Of a stretch of 64,000 bases of DNA, positions 26,851 to 40,105 are shown piece after piece. Source of the DNA: Siphonodentalium dalli (taxonomy: Eukaryota > Mollusca > Scaphopoda > Gadilida > Siphonodentaliidae); NCBI GenBank assembly GCA_032622095.1, contig CP136069.1:123988126-124052125 (forward strand), in the 5' to 3' direction. Below the pieces are notes generated by a model. It did not search any database and had not been told where the DNA came from. It saw nothing but the letters and a program-made list of their open reading frames with translations. Both the position numbers and the translations under genes were made by a program. The first letter of the stretch is position 1, and every line of letters starts with the position of its first letter.

Positions 26851-28316
26851 CTGCTCTATGGTTGGTGTGAAATTTCCAACTATAGTGGTTTGTTAGGTAT
26901 CACATTTCCAACTTTTGAATATTTTGACCAACGTTGGTGGGGGGGGGGGGAGACACACAGAACCCCCAATATCGTCAGGTCCATCGGTTGAGGTCCACAT
27001 ACAAAACGACCTAAGTCATTTTCAGATTTTTCAAAACACCCTGAAAACGCCAGGGAATTCATTAATGATGTTTTGATGATCAGTGATGATAGGAGAACCA
27101 ACTAACAGTATAGAAAAAAGCTTTGTGCTCAAAATAATAGTTTTGATTTGTGTGGGGGGTATCCGGTCCCTAAACGCCATGAATTCGGAACTTAAGAAAT
27201 TGGTTTTCAATGAAGGTTCGTGTGGTGTAACCAATCTGGGGCATCAAACCTTTCGTACGGGATTGTGCAAATAGAACCTATATATATAGATGGCTCTCGG
27301 GTAATAGTAGATTTGAATCATGCACACTTGTCGGGAAAAGCTTCTATCAATTAATCAAGATTTTATATAGATTTTATTCGTAATTTTTCTTTCGGGCTAT
27401 TTTTTAGAACAAACCATACCTGCCGAAATATTCGGAATGCGTAGCAAGTGGGAGAACTCTATCAGGCAAGCACCAACGGCATCCGTCAAGGAAATTATTA
27501 CTTCGACTCAAAGATTTCGTTCCGCTGCATCAAAAATAAACCACTTTGTTATGCTCTTATCGACAACTAATATACACAATCGTCCATTTTGTAGTCTTTC
27601 ATGCAGTCGGGTTTTATAAACAAAATAGTGGTGTGGTAATTGTTACCCGGTAGATATACACCATATATAACCCGGGTAAGATCTGGAACGCTGTATCGTT
27701 TAGGGATAACAGTAAATTGTCCACACTGCCCCGGGTAAAACTTCTAACGAACATGCAGCAAAAAATATATTTTGCTTTGCCATATCGATGCTTACCAGGT
27801 CAATGAGTCTACCAAGCTCTACCAGCGTCGTTGTCAATCCTCTCTCGGATTTATCTACATGAACACATTGACCGTTAAGATTTCGAGGCGGTTGATCTTT
27901 AATTGACACACAGTCTTATTGTGTTCATTTTCACACATATATACACTTTCACTTGGTAATTAAGTTAATACAAAATCCATATCTGTCAAAATCTTGCAGT
28001 TGATACTACATAACAAAAAAGGTCATAAAACGGACTACATTTGAGTGAATGAGCTCAGCTCCTATATATTGTGGATTGCCACGATCGAAGAGCAATATTC
28101 CAAGCGCGCATGTCTGTATCTATAACAAGAGTACAATATCGCTGAGTGTTGAGTATAGAGATCGACCTCCGTGAGATACAATGGGGTAATTGGTACAAGT
28201 ATAGACTCATTGTGTGATAAAATCGACGGGGGCATACCAACATTCTCATAGTAATTATGACGACCACTTGTCACTAAATTGCACCATCGTTATGAAGCAT
28301 ACCTACTATGCAATCT
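26851..28316. other. no gene; dispersed repeat at 26,855-26,950
   Basis: The start is related in reverse complement to 2,710-2,830 and includes a G-run (26,938-26,951). The remainder shows only short ORFs without recognisable content. Confidence 0.45.
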
Positions 28317-30129
28317 AGTGATGCGGACCGGACCGGACCACATTGGGTGGTCCGGTCCACTGCCAAGGCGGTCCAGTCCGGTCCGGTCCAGGCCATTCCG
28401 GTCCGGTTCACATGCCTGGACCGGTCCAAAACGGTCCGGTCCACCTATCATAGGCTATATATGTTAATGAATTCTCTGTTTTCACAAAGTTTTTAGTCTG
28501 TATAGTACAAACTATATAAGGTTACTGCGTTCAGTGCATTGCAATGAGTCCATATATGGTAAAACTTACATTGTTTGCCGATTGTATGCATCATTGTCTG
28601 TCTCTGGTGGGGTATACTGGGAACGGTGCACGATAATAGTATTTCTAGTAATGCGAACATGCACTAATTAAAGACATAGTATGGACTTGTTCGGGTGCGT
28701 GGAACTGATAAGTTACTATTCAGGCACTATGCCAATTGGAGAAATGCAACATTCTACTAACACCGTTGAAAATCCGAAGCAAATCGACCATACCACTCCA
28801 TAGAAAACATCGTCTGAACTCCGCTCAATTGTATATATTTACTACACGATTCGGGACGCATCTATCGGCAATAAACTAACGAAAACGATTTCACCATAGA
28901 GAGTCACTGCATATAATTAATACATAATAATGGCGACATGTGTTGTCAATTTAGACATAATATTTGTAAAAATAACTACTTTGAACAAGATTATTCTACA
29001 TTTCTATTTGGTCACCCAATACCGGAGTGTATCACATCACTTTAAATATATTGGACAGATATATAGCTATAGGGCCAGAATGTGTTATAACCAATCTAAT
29101 ATGGCACTCAAATGATCGTATGCATGATTCGTATCATACTTATTTTCATTAAATTGAAATTTAAACGAAATAACTATACTGATGACAATTATACAAATGT
29201 GTACTAATATTGACTACTACATTAATATTGGAGTCTTGGAGATGGTGCATGCTGGCTGATTGTATAGTCCTGACAATTATAGTTATACACCTAAGTACAA
29301 CTACTATTGGATTAATGTGACTGTCTTGTCTTTCATTATAAGGAAATTGACATGTACAAAGTGCATCTATACATTGTTTTCGTGGCATCAAACGTTTAAT
29401 AGATATTACACTCTTAGAACAAATGTGTATAAATACTACACAAAATGTGTTACATTTGATCTTAAACAAAATTGTGTAGAAATGACACATGACATACACT
29501 TACTAAATATGTCGGTGGAGTATCATCAACGTTGAATATGATTGAATATGTTGAAAATAGTTATTAGATGAAATGTGTTCTATTGGAGACACAGAACTCG
29601 TAAAGGCTACCACATAACAGACAATTGGCAGCAGCTTTAAACTTTGTTATACACTATGTTTGTGTAAAAACTGAACAACACATAATTGTGTAGCATAAAG
29701 TTTTAAAGCAGCTGCCAATTTTTTATTATGGCAGCTTTTACGAGGTTTATGTCTCAAATAGAAAATATCTCATATATTAAATATAATGTACTCACATATT
29801 CACTCATATTCAACGTTGAGAAAATTCCACCGACACTTTATGTCATGTTGCATTTCTACACAATTTTGTTTGAGATCAAATGTAACACATATTGTGTAGT
29901 ATTTATACACATTTGTTCTAAGAGTGTAACCACTTGAATGCGTCAATACATCGTTGCTAATTGATATGACGGCAAATACGCAATAATATTCGCGATAGTT
30001 TATTATAACTGAAGTAAAATAGTGGACCGGACCGGAGAGTACCGGACCGGCGGCAAAAAGCGGTCCGGTCCGGTCCAGTGACACCCGGTCCGGACCGGAC
30101 CGGTCCAAAGCGGTCCGGTCCGCATCACT
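28317..30129. repeat. 1.8-kb segment with inverted GGACCGG-rich ends
   Basis: AGTGATGCGGACCGGACCGG opens the segment and its complement closes it at 30,129. Both ends carry 100-130 bp of GGTCC/GGACC blocks. Further inverted arms lie at about 29,402-29,545 against 29,805-29,935. An inner foldback lies at about 29,590-29,750 (GGCAGCAGCTTTAAA against TTTAAAGCAGCTGCC). It may be a foldback or hAT-like non-autonomous element. No target duplication could be confirmed. Confidence 0.6.
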
Positions 30130-31040
30130 ATAATCGCTACTATGGTACGTGTGTTTCCAGCCAATGTGTATATGCGTGCGATCACATTTCCTCAATAACT
30201 TTTGCACCCGACATATTGCGTTTCAACTTTCTGTTTATAACGAGAGGCACTCTTCTCGAGCACTGCCATCAAGTCGAGAAAGTCCAGACACAAATGTCCC
30301 AAGACGGTGGCTTCATGAAAATTAATCAACACCACTACGAAATCAAATCAGCTTATCTGGGTCCATATGGGAAAGACCCCGGCAAATAAATCGGCGATAG
30401 GCTAAAGTAATAAACATCGATCTTCCCGTGGTCTTTCAAGCTGCCGAACTGGACGTTATCGGGTTATCGGCGTTTAATACCATGTACTTCTCACGAGATT
30501 GATCGAGATTACTCAAAGTCTCCGAGTTTGCCGCAAGATATGTTCAGTTAACTGTTTGTTATATCAGTAGTGACGTTGCCACAGGAAAGTCTCAACATAA
30601 CAGGACACATCTCATATATGGGCATTCAGCTATACATCCAGTGTGGAATTCGGTTGTAAATGTCTTTTTAACCACTTATAATCCGACATATAATCTTCGA
30701 ACCTGGTATTAAAGCTTACAGTTACACGCTGTTGTCGCTTTCCTGTGATATAACTAGTAGATAAATACATATACATGCATTTAATCTGTTTGTCCCCAGT
30801 GTTGTAATGAGTCAGTGCGTGCATTGTATCAATGAGAGTGGGATATTCTGTATGAGTAGCACATCGTCCAATCCTCTTTGTCAGAAGTACATTTATCAGC
30901 AAATAAAATATATCTATACTAAACGGAGAAAATATTCACAGGGCTCGTATTCGTCAAATGGGTTTATGTATAGTCCAGGTAGTTTATACCGGGCGAGTCT
31001 CAACACGAAGCTATCTGTGGTCGTCGATCGGTTTCAAGCC
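30130..31040. other. no gene seen
   Basis: Only short ORFs without domains. The 103-codon ORF at 30,078-30,389 begins inside the GGACC repeat. Confidence 0.4.
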
Positions 31041-31258
31041 TTGAAATAGTGTGTCTGTCATTTGCAGAATGAGGTCCACAGAGGGTGAATTTAGTGATGC
31101 TACCCCGCATAGCGGGCTAGCATCACCAAATTCACCCTCAGGGGACCTCATTCTGCTTACACCTCAGCAGAATGAGGTTCCCAGAGGGTGAATTTGGTGA
31201 TTACTAAATTCACCCTCTGGGGACCTCATTCTGCAAATGACAGACACACTATTTCAGG
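31041..31258. repeat. double foldback hairpin
   Basis: Outer arms GAAATAGTGTGTCTGTCATT and complement enclose two inner hairpins built on GCAGAATGAGGT and AGAGGGTGAATTTGGTGA. The four copies of the inner arm are near identical. Confidence 0.85.
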
Positions 31259-32706
31259 GCTTGATCGGTTTGACATCGCCGATGCATATGAATATCCAAA
31301 TCAATTTGATTTGACATCGATCATAGGTTGACCACAATTGTTGGTCACATTCGCATACAGCAGTATATATACATGCATGGTTCGTTTCAAGATGACCAGC
31401 GTGTTTGTGCAACGTCCACATTCTTGAGAATAAAGAGACCGCGAAGTATCCACCAGCTCAATTAAAACATCCGCCGGGGTATCCCGAGTCACCACACCAA
31501 ATTTGGTTGAAATCTGCCCAGGGGTTTGGGAGTGAAAACGCAATCAGACAGACAGACGAACATATGTCGGGAGAAAATTAAAATGGCCTGTTCCAAATAA
31601 ATTTATATTGTTATATTGGCGTGTTTCCTTGAACATCCCAGTAGACAAAATTTACTTCTTGTTCATATCCAGGGACATCGATTGAATAATTGATATTTCT
31701 GATAATGCATACCTTAGGGGAGTGCACAGACGTCTCCTTTCACACTTGACTGAGGATTTCCATATAATATTTCTTCATTATACTTAATTTGTTTTTTTAT
31801 TTAATTTGCCCGGATATAACGATTGGTTTTTTATATAATATACGTGCAAATATTCAGATGTCAAGTATACCCGTCACTTGTAAGATGCCAAGTTAATGTG
31901 CCCTAACCCAGGTCGCTGAACCCAGACTATCTAGCACAGCCACGAATTCCACATTGAACTCGAAACCTCTCTAACTATAGCCTAGGTGAAGCCAAACTAG
32001 CACTCACACAATCCAAGTTTTGCATGAATAAGCCCTTTATGAACTAAATGTCTTCTACCGTTTTCAGTTATACAATTATTATATACATATATATACATAT
32101 TAAAAACCTATTAATCATTTGGAGAGGTGTTCGGGGGCAGACGTCATATAGAAAAAAACAGACAAAAGTAGAATTACTATTCACTGTGGGAAATATTCAG
32201 ATAAGAAGTTCAACAAACGACCTATAGCCGAATATTTCCCAAGGGACGACAGATCAATGGGTATTTAGTATAGAACGAATTGAAGGGTTACTGTACTCTA
32301 AATCCAGCCATTTATGGGACCATCTCCATTGATACTCAAAAGAATATATGCAACAAATTAATTAATTTGAGCCATGGATTAGTGCAAAATACACTCATGT
32401 GCTCTATGAAGGATGCAAACAACATGGTAATTATAATGAAAATGAATTTATTACTGGAGTCATGTAATTTGGCTGACTCTAAGCCACTGCACCTTTATCT
32501 TATTTGAGCGTGATTGATATTCAAATATCGCCCACCAGATGTGAAATACATCGGCGGCTTCGGAATTGCATCGTGGTTTACTGTTTAAGGTGCTTCACGA
32601 ACTCTCATTGGGATCAGTTATGTTATCACGACACGGGGAGATTGTAAACAAGATATAAAAAATAAGCATATTAACAGGCACGAAAGAGGTTCAGTAACTG
32701 TCAAGA
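31259..32706. other. no gene seen
   Basis: AT-rich sequence. A CAGACAGACAGACGAACA stretch at about 31,545 resembles the 5' region of the Helitron-like family. Nothing else can be supported. Confidence 0.4.
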
Positions 32707-32708
32707 TA

Positions 32709-32847
32709 CAGTAATGCCCTAATTAATCGACTCCATAACCACAGCAGAATTATGGGTAACTTTTCAGGATTTAGTCGGAAATATGGCTTGTTGCCATTCA
32801 CCTGAAAGCTCTCGAGGTTATGGAGTCGATTAATTAGGGCATTACTG
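32709..32847. mobile_element. Tc1/mariner-like MITE (139 bp)
   Basis: CAGTAATGCCCTAATTAATC at the left and its complement at the right are flanked by TA on both sides. Terminal arms of about 35 bp match. Related fragments lie at 47,251-47,358 and 54,379-54,488 in the opposite orientation. Confidence 0.75.
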
Positions 32848-32849
32848 TA

Positions 32850-33854
32850 TATCATAGGCATGAAGCCATAAACGGGGAAGAGCTTCTTTATAAATCTTGC
32901 CGTTTGAAGAATTATCTGCTCAAATGTCACGCATCTCTGTGTGGAAGGGCATGGCCTTAGTATTCCAGACTACGTGGAAATTTAACCAAGATCGACGAAC
33001 TTTACAAACTATAAATGCCTCATCTGACAATTATAAAGCGGCCCATAATGTTCCGGCCTCAAATTAAACTTGCATGCTAATTATAAACGGACTGTATATG
33101 CATAAAGAGCTAGGTGGTATATTACCCAGTTATTTCGCCATCCGGGTGTATTATAAGCTGCTGTCTCTTGGTAATATATGGGCGCCTGGGGGTTTTATTT
33201 ATAGAAATTGGGATTTTTGGGTCGCATTAAAAGTTGTAGTGCGACCCCGATATTGAGTCACCGGCAAAGGGTGTAGTTGGGAATTTCAATTCCGTTTATT
33301 GTCATTTACATTATTATTTCATGCAGCGGACGTCTCTCGAAACATGCTCGATTGACCCATGGTTTGTTATTCGCATGCCAAAAAGTGCAAGGCGATTAAT
33401 TCTAACGGGAATTCGCGCGTTAACCATTAGCGCGCTGCGCGTTATATGTGTTTCTATTGTTCTTTAACCTGCTTTGTTGCATTGTTATTTGAACATCTTT
33501 CGTTTATTTTCACGTGACATAAATCGGAATGCTATGTAATATTATACTGCCCGGGGATTTGACGATTGTATAAGAAATTTAATTCGAACATGAACGGTAA
33601 TTATTAACCAATTCTCACGTTACTCATTCGTGCTGTTTGTAAATATTGACTTCTCATTTCTTTATATGCGGAATATATCGGAGCTATAAATAAAGATGTT
33701 ATTAAGAAAAGTTTCAACACTAACCCTTCACATTGGTTGTTTAACATACAATGTGGCCTAATTCTAAACATCATTTTTATGTATGTGTACCGAGGATATA
33801 TCAGAATGCTATATGAATTGAAGAATATTAAAGAAATTACCCCCTTCCTGTAAC
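32850..33854. other. no gene seen
   Basis: Short ORFs only, with no recognisable domain or repeat. Confidence 0.4.
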
Positions 33855-34330
33855 CATGTTTTAATTGATCCCCATGGGGAGGGGGCATATTATAATTAGT
33901 CTTCATTGGACCATATATTTTAATTGACCCTCATGGGACTATATTGTATTTCACCCCAGTGGGACTGTAGTTTAATCAACACTGATGACACCATATTTTT
34001 ATTTTAATTAACCCTCATAATGGGACCATATATTTATTCTGTAATTAAGTCACGTTACCATATTTTAATTGACCTTAATGGGACCATATTTCAATTAACC
34101 GCCCATGGGTCCATATATTTATTAACCCTCATGGGACGATATTTTAATTAACAATCAAGGTACAATTTAAATTAACCATCATGTGACCATATTTTTATTA
34201 ACCCTCATCGGACGATATATTAATTAACCCTCATCGGACCATATTTTATTTAACCGTGATGAGACCATATTTTAATTTACCCCCATGGAACCATATGTGT
34301 ATGTTAATTAATCCTTATGAGAGGTCATAT
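33855..34330. repeat. degenerate tandem repeat, about 30-40 bp unit
   Basis: Recurring TTAATTAACCCTCATGGGAC / CATATTTTAATT units, at least ten, with many substitutions and variable length. Confidence 0.75.
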
Positions 34331-37311
34331 CAGGAGTGCATTACCTGAGGCCATTCTTAGATCAGCATTACGCCCTCCTAGGATGTATGTTGGCAAGTAT
34401 ATCTGACCCTGTCGCAGGAGGTGGTTGACTAAATGTGATTAAAACATACTCCGTATTTGAATTATTGTATACTAAATGCTATTAGAAACGTGCTCGTACT
34501 TCAACCATGTTACGAAGATCGCAAATTTTTGCCCGATTATTATTCTGCATGCTATTTCATGCGCTACCCAGACCACACTTTCAAATGAAATTAGAAAAAA
34601 AATATCACATATAATCAACTACATAGGCGTTACCTATATATACGGGTTTTTCACAATCACCACATTAAAGTTGTTATATTGTATATATGGCTAATAATAT
34701 GATCTTGAGGGCGTTACTTACAATTTCTGACTATGGTTAACATGCTGTACATTCGATTTGAATTCGTTGTCGATGCATTCCGCTTTCAGAGTCGTCAGCG
34801 CAAAATATATAACGTATGTTCAGAAATGATGTAAGTCTCACCAGAATGTCCATATATGGTGAAAAATTTACCAATCCCAATGAGTTCACCAACCCCATTG
34901 AGTTGGTGCATGCATGCTATTGCCTCCGCAATAGACCATTTTACGGATAACCATTTTGACTGTTGCATTATGGGATGGATTCTATCCAAAATAAAGCCAC
35001 AAGTTTGGAGCCGCATGCATTTACTATGAGATATTCAAAGTGGATCTATAACACTAATTATAACTTTGTTTCCTTTTATACTTTTTGCGTAAAATTAAAA
35101 AGATATCAGTTACATATATACTCCTTCGAGAATGTTAAAACACATTTCCAGTTTATCATCGTATTTTTATTTAATTTATGCGACAAAATACTGAAAACAT
35201 TCAGAAAACGGCGCTAACTACTCAAAGTTTTTCGTCGCTAGAAAACGCCAGATAAAATAGTTTTATTGCATGGACCCTCCAGACGAACTGTGCCTCGCAT
35301 TATGGCATCTCGTGTTTATAAATGCACAACCTTTCTGTTGCGATGTGTTTCTTCCTGTAACAAAATTTGTGACAAAAAAACACATTGATGTTATATTTCG
35401 CAAAAAAAAAAAGCCAAACGTCGGACACCGAGAGGTTATAATGCATGGCGGACCGAGAGGCCTCCATTTGGGTTGAGAGGCCTCGAGTCATTCGAGCTGT
35501 GGGTATCTAATATAGAGACTATATACATATATACATTCGTGTACTCTCATGTACTTGTCGAAGAAATTCAACAGCGCTCTATATTTTTGCTATATAAGAA
35601 TACATCTAAGGACGAAAAGTCTTTATTAATTTATTTTTTTTTTAGAAAAAGAGGGAATTTTTTTTTCTATTTCGGATGCGACAATCTATTACTCCAATAA
35701 CGTTTTATTTTCTCGTGATAAATACATAAACACACGCACTAATTCACTCTGACCTTGTGTCTCGACTAAATTACCGACCCCTCGTCTGGAGAACACATTG
35801 TTAATCCCGCACATCCCTCTGGAGATCACCGCAGTCTACATGAGAGTGTTAAAGGCCAGACATGGATGTCCGGGTCATTTCGCCCAGTCGTCCAGGGCGA
35901 CTTTAATAGGGCCGTGATTCCAGGGTTCGGTCATCAGAAGTCAACAATAATGTGACCATGTTTTCATTTGGGGCTCGTTTCTTCCACAGACCAATAATTA
36001 CATCACAAACCGAGGGGACACGTGCTCAGTTGATGGTTTTCTGTATATTTTCCCGATGTAATCGGTGTCTAGGTTTAGTCAATGGTGCGGAATAAGTAAA
36101 AGTAATATATAGATTGCGAACAATAATGATTACGTTGGTCCATTGGAGTGCGTAAGTACTGGTATGTCACCCCGGAGGCGTGCTAGCAACATCATCCACG
36201 TCGGTGAACTCGAAATTGTAATGGCTTCGTATAAACCCTGTTCAGACTTATAAGATTCCCAACTCTCGGCCAGAGGGCTTCCCTTTTAGTGATGTCCCCG
36301 TAGCCGATGTGGTTTAGTCGTTTATAAGATATTCACAATCCGGGCTAGACAAGGTTGCATGGCGCGGGTTCCAACCACGACATGGGCGAAAATCGCGGGA
36401 CCGAATATCAAGCTTTATCTGAGTTGAGGACATCTCAATATGCCATTCCGATCGATACATGACCATTTCGATGAGAAATCATAATTTCTTCAGGTTTACC
36501 GAAGCAAGCATATTTGCAGCAATGAACACTCGTACCACAAAGAGTCATTGCCTTCATAAATATTATATGCAATATATATATTTGACACGGTGGGCATAAG
36601 TCTATCTCTAGCTTGTCGGAAGCATTGGTTTAAACATATGCTTGTATTTGCTCATATATACATGTCTTCAAACAAAGTACACATTGAAGTAAATGGGATT
36701 GGAGGACAAGTGCTAACACTTAGAGTTCAATGTTCCCCTCCTCTCCCCAATACAAAACACTAGAACAATAATACACATTATTACCACTTTATAGGGCGTT
36801 CTCTAGGCCATTGATAATGTTTTTCGGGGCGTTCCAAATAGCGTATTGTTACCAAAACAGCGGGCCGCGGGCCGATAATGAGAAGCCTAGTTCAATATCG
36901 GCCCGCCGCCCGCAAACTATAGATCTCGTTTATTATCGCGAGAGTTACGTCCCTTCAACTTCCGATGTGGCGTGTTTATTTCAAGAAAATAATGGGAAGA
37001 TGTATCCGATTTCCTCGACACTATAGTGGTTTTATGATTGGAATTCACGCTATATGATTGAATTATTGTATCAAGCGTAAGTATATGCATTGATAATTTT
37101 AGCTGTCAACCTCTCATTGGTTGTTACTCGTCTCCAGAGTCCAATGCTGGGTTTTCCCCTGTCCTATTTTCGAGACTCCGTCAGTCCGTGTCAGCTGACA
37201 AGTCAAATGGTATCAAATTTAAATGTTCTTGAAAATATTTCTCTCTTAATCTACTTCATTATTGATTTATTCCACTAAATCCTCAAATGGGTCAATGTCC
37301 AAACTGTGGTA
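34331..37311. other. no gene; one small hairpin
   Basis: Only short ORFs. A 53-bp hairpin lies at about 36,861-36,913 (CGGGCCGCGGGCCGATA against TATCGGCCCGCCGCCCG). Nothing else supported. Confidence 0.45.
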
Positions 37312-37500
37312 ATAATAGTAATAACATGATTTCATCGGGCATTATGGTTTATTAACGGCCCTCTGGAATGATTAACAGCCCTCGGGCCTATTAGCGTCCC
37401 TCGACTTCGTCTCGGGCCGCTAATAGGCCCTTGGGCTGTTAATCATTCCAGCCGGGCCGTTAATAAACCATAACGCCCTCAAAAATCATGTTATTGTTAT
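37312..37500. repeat. foldback hairpin
   Basis: AATAACATGATTT...GGTTTATTAACGGCCC is mirrored by GGGCCGTTAATAAACC...AATCATGTTATT. The centre is the GC-rich CTCGACTTCGTCTCGGGCC. Confidence 0.85.
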
Positions 37501-37849
37501 ATTGACGAATGGCGACACACTAACAAATATTGAGTAAATACACATATAGGCATGTTACAATATATATCGGAGAATAGTAATATATATATGTGGGATGAAT
37601 TCGGAATTAATTCGGGATGTATTGTTAATCGGTACATGTATCGGAGTTCGGTGGTGGCCTGGAAATATAGTTGTGGTATCACAGTCACTGGTCCCAAGTA
37701 AGAAGACACCACCTCTTCAACAACGACCAGACTAAAATATTTAATCAAGCGAATTACAATCATTGATTTGCAAACGGGACACAACAATTAATTTAACAAC
37801 GAAAGCAATTAATGATGGGTGATGTTAAAGTTATAGCTGGAGCTGCTAT

Positions 37850-38013
37850 AATATATAGAGGATCTACAACGAGTCCCCAGATTATAGCGGGATTTACAAA
37901 ACGAGTCTAGTAAATTAGGTCTGGACCGAGCCTTTGGCGAGGTCCAAACCTAATTTACTGGACGGGTTTTATAAATTCCGCTATACACTGGGGACGAGTT
38001 GTAGATTCTATTT
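37850..38013. repeat. foldback hairpin
   Basis: ATCTACAACGAGTCCCCAG against CTGGGGACGAGTTGTAGAT, and GTAAATTAGGTCTGGACC against GGTCCAAACCTAATTTAC, around the tip GAGCCTTTGGCGA. Confidence 0.85.
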
Positions 38014-38926
38014 ATTACATGTTCCAAAATCTCGATAAAACATACTTAAATCAACAAATAGGACGCGAAACTAACATCGCTTCTATAAGTCATTCGATGA
38101 CGTTTCACTTAACTATGCGTTGTTTCTCCGTGCAACGAAATAGTCCCAGATAAATAAAGACTCTTTGGCGTATTTAATAGGGTATATTTAATGACATAGC
38201 TTTTAAAACTCTTTATTCATTATAGTTTGTTGGAAAAATATTGGATGCCATAGTATTGTGAGACGTAGCCTACGGAATGTGAACAGACGACAAACCGGAA
38301 GTCAAAGGTCACATAGCACTATTTGCTGTTATTAAACGATCGTTTAATATCACAATTTACAGAATGGGTTTATTGAATTGAATAAGGGTATGATCATGTA
38401 ATAAATATATTTATCATATGACTCAATCATTATTTACGTTGGAAAGTATGTCATAAATCAATTTCATATGAACTACTAGTTCATATCACCTTCCGATAAT
38501 TTGATTGGTTTGTTGACAAAAAGTGTGTTCTGATTGGCTAAATGGCAGCCTGGGCCGAGCCGCGTCTCTAACTAAATGCAGGCAAATTCGTGCGCGTCAA
38601 TCAACGCGATGCCGAAATTCTCGCAATTATAATCTTGAAATATATAGTTTTGGACATTGTTATACGATAAATAGAATATGTAATTCGTATTTATCTAATA
38701 AACATACGATATAAAGTCACAAACTGAGAACAGAATAGCGCACTATATCTTCGCGTGCATATTATCTGCTAGTTCACTAGGTGTAATTTGGCTTCCGGTG
38801 CAATGAAGTGACGTCACATTAACCTTTTGCTGCCGATGTCATATAGCTATTTAGTGATTTGTGTTCGTTTTGGACATCATAATCAATTTATATGTGTCAT
38901 ATGATAAATAGAATATGTAATTCGTG

Positions 38927-39054
38927 TTTCTCTCATATGATATTTATGAAACTCGTCACGAATTTTCAGTTTTCTCTCGCCGGAGGCTCGAGAAAACTGA
39001 AAATTCTTAGACTCGTTTCATAAATATCATATGAGAGAAACACTCATTTCATAT
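38927..39054. repeat. foldback hairpin
   Basis: TTTCTCTCATATGATATTTA mirrored by TAAATATCATATGAGAGAAA; inner arms GAATTTTCAGTTTTCTC against GAGAAAACTGAAAATTC; tip GCCGGAGGCTC. Confidence 0.85.
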
Positions 39055-39536
39055 CCTCTATATAATATATGATGTACGTAATAACGTATAATCGTTATAT
39101 TATACATACACTTACAGTAGCGTCTGGTTCAGTCTCCAATTTCCCAGATCGATAGCATGTAGTGCATTCAACACAGCTAATGGTTTTAAATAGGGAGAAT
39201 GAAATGCGCCAGCATCGTAGGTCTGGTATAATCGTCCCTGTGCACTTCCGGGATAATTTGGGGTTCTGACTTAATGATTTCCTGAGTTATTCAAATACGA
39301 CTTCAGCCTGACACACACGAGCCACCTTTAATATGTTTCACTTCCGTTGTCGTGATATATAGCTGGCATTGTAAATCACATAACCCAGAGCGCTTCCACT
39401 TAGAGACAACCTTATTTGTTCGCAGAACTGGTATGGTACAATGTAGTATGCGATGTTTTATATAAAGCAGGTTCGACAATTGCTAGGGAGGGTATGTCAA
39501 TTTACGGTTTGTGATCAATGATTGTTCTGACCTTAA

Positions 39537-39928
39537 CCCTTTACCCAACAGAACGGCCCTGTGCCAATGCATTATCTTATATATGGGAGTCGACCATAGG
39601 TCGCCTCGCATATATAAGAGAATGCATTGGCTTAACACATTAAAAATTATAAAATTGTTAAAGAATGTAAGAAAAAATGGTAAAAAGTGTTAAAAACAGA
39701 TTTTTTTTAGGCCAATGCATTCTCTTATATATGCGAGGCGACCTATGGTCGACTCGCATATATAAGAGGATGCATTGGCACAGGGCATAACTGTAACTAT
39801 CACAATGTGGTCAAGGAGCCGGTTCCAATGATATCCATATTTGTATGGTTCTATTGAGACAGACCGAAGATATTTTAGGCTGTTGAAGCTTTATTTGGCC
39901 GGTTTTGGCCGGTTTGTTGGGTAAAGGG
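39537..39928. mobile_element. piggyBac-like MITE with two internal hairpins, copy 1
   Basis: Flanked by TTAA (39,533-39,536 and 39,929-39,932). Termini are CCCTTTACCCAACA and TGTTGGGTAAAGGG. Inside are two hairpins made of CCAATGCATTCTCTTATATA and GCGAGTCGACCATAGG with their complements. TTAA duplication and CCC ends are piggyBac traits. Confidence 0.85.
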
Positions 39929-39950
39929 TTAACGGGAAATAGAGAATACA

Positions 39951-40105
39951 TACAGTTTTTTGTTTGAATACCGAAATATCTCATGATTGTCTGTAAAGAA
40001 ATATCGAATTTTCACGAGCGGCTGCATGCAAGCCACGAGTTGAAGTTATATATTTCTTTCCAGACAGGAATGATATATTTCAGGTATTCAAACAACAAAC
40101 TGTAG
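39951..40105. repeat. foldback hairpin
   Basis: ACAGTTTTTTGTTTGAATAC with AATATCTCATGATTGTCTG is mirrored by CAGACAGGAATGATATATT and GTATTCAAACAACAAACTGT. Tip CACGAGCGGCTGCATGCAAG. Confidence 0.8.

Noticed and set aside
28317-30129. hAT transposon with 8-bp duplication
   Set aside because: The eight bases next to the two ends do not match.
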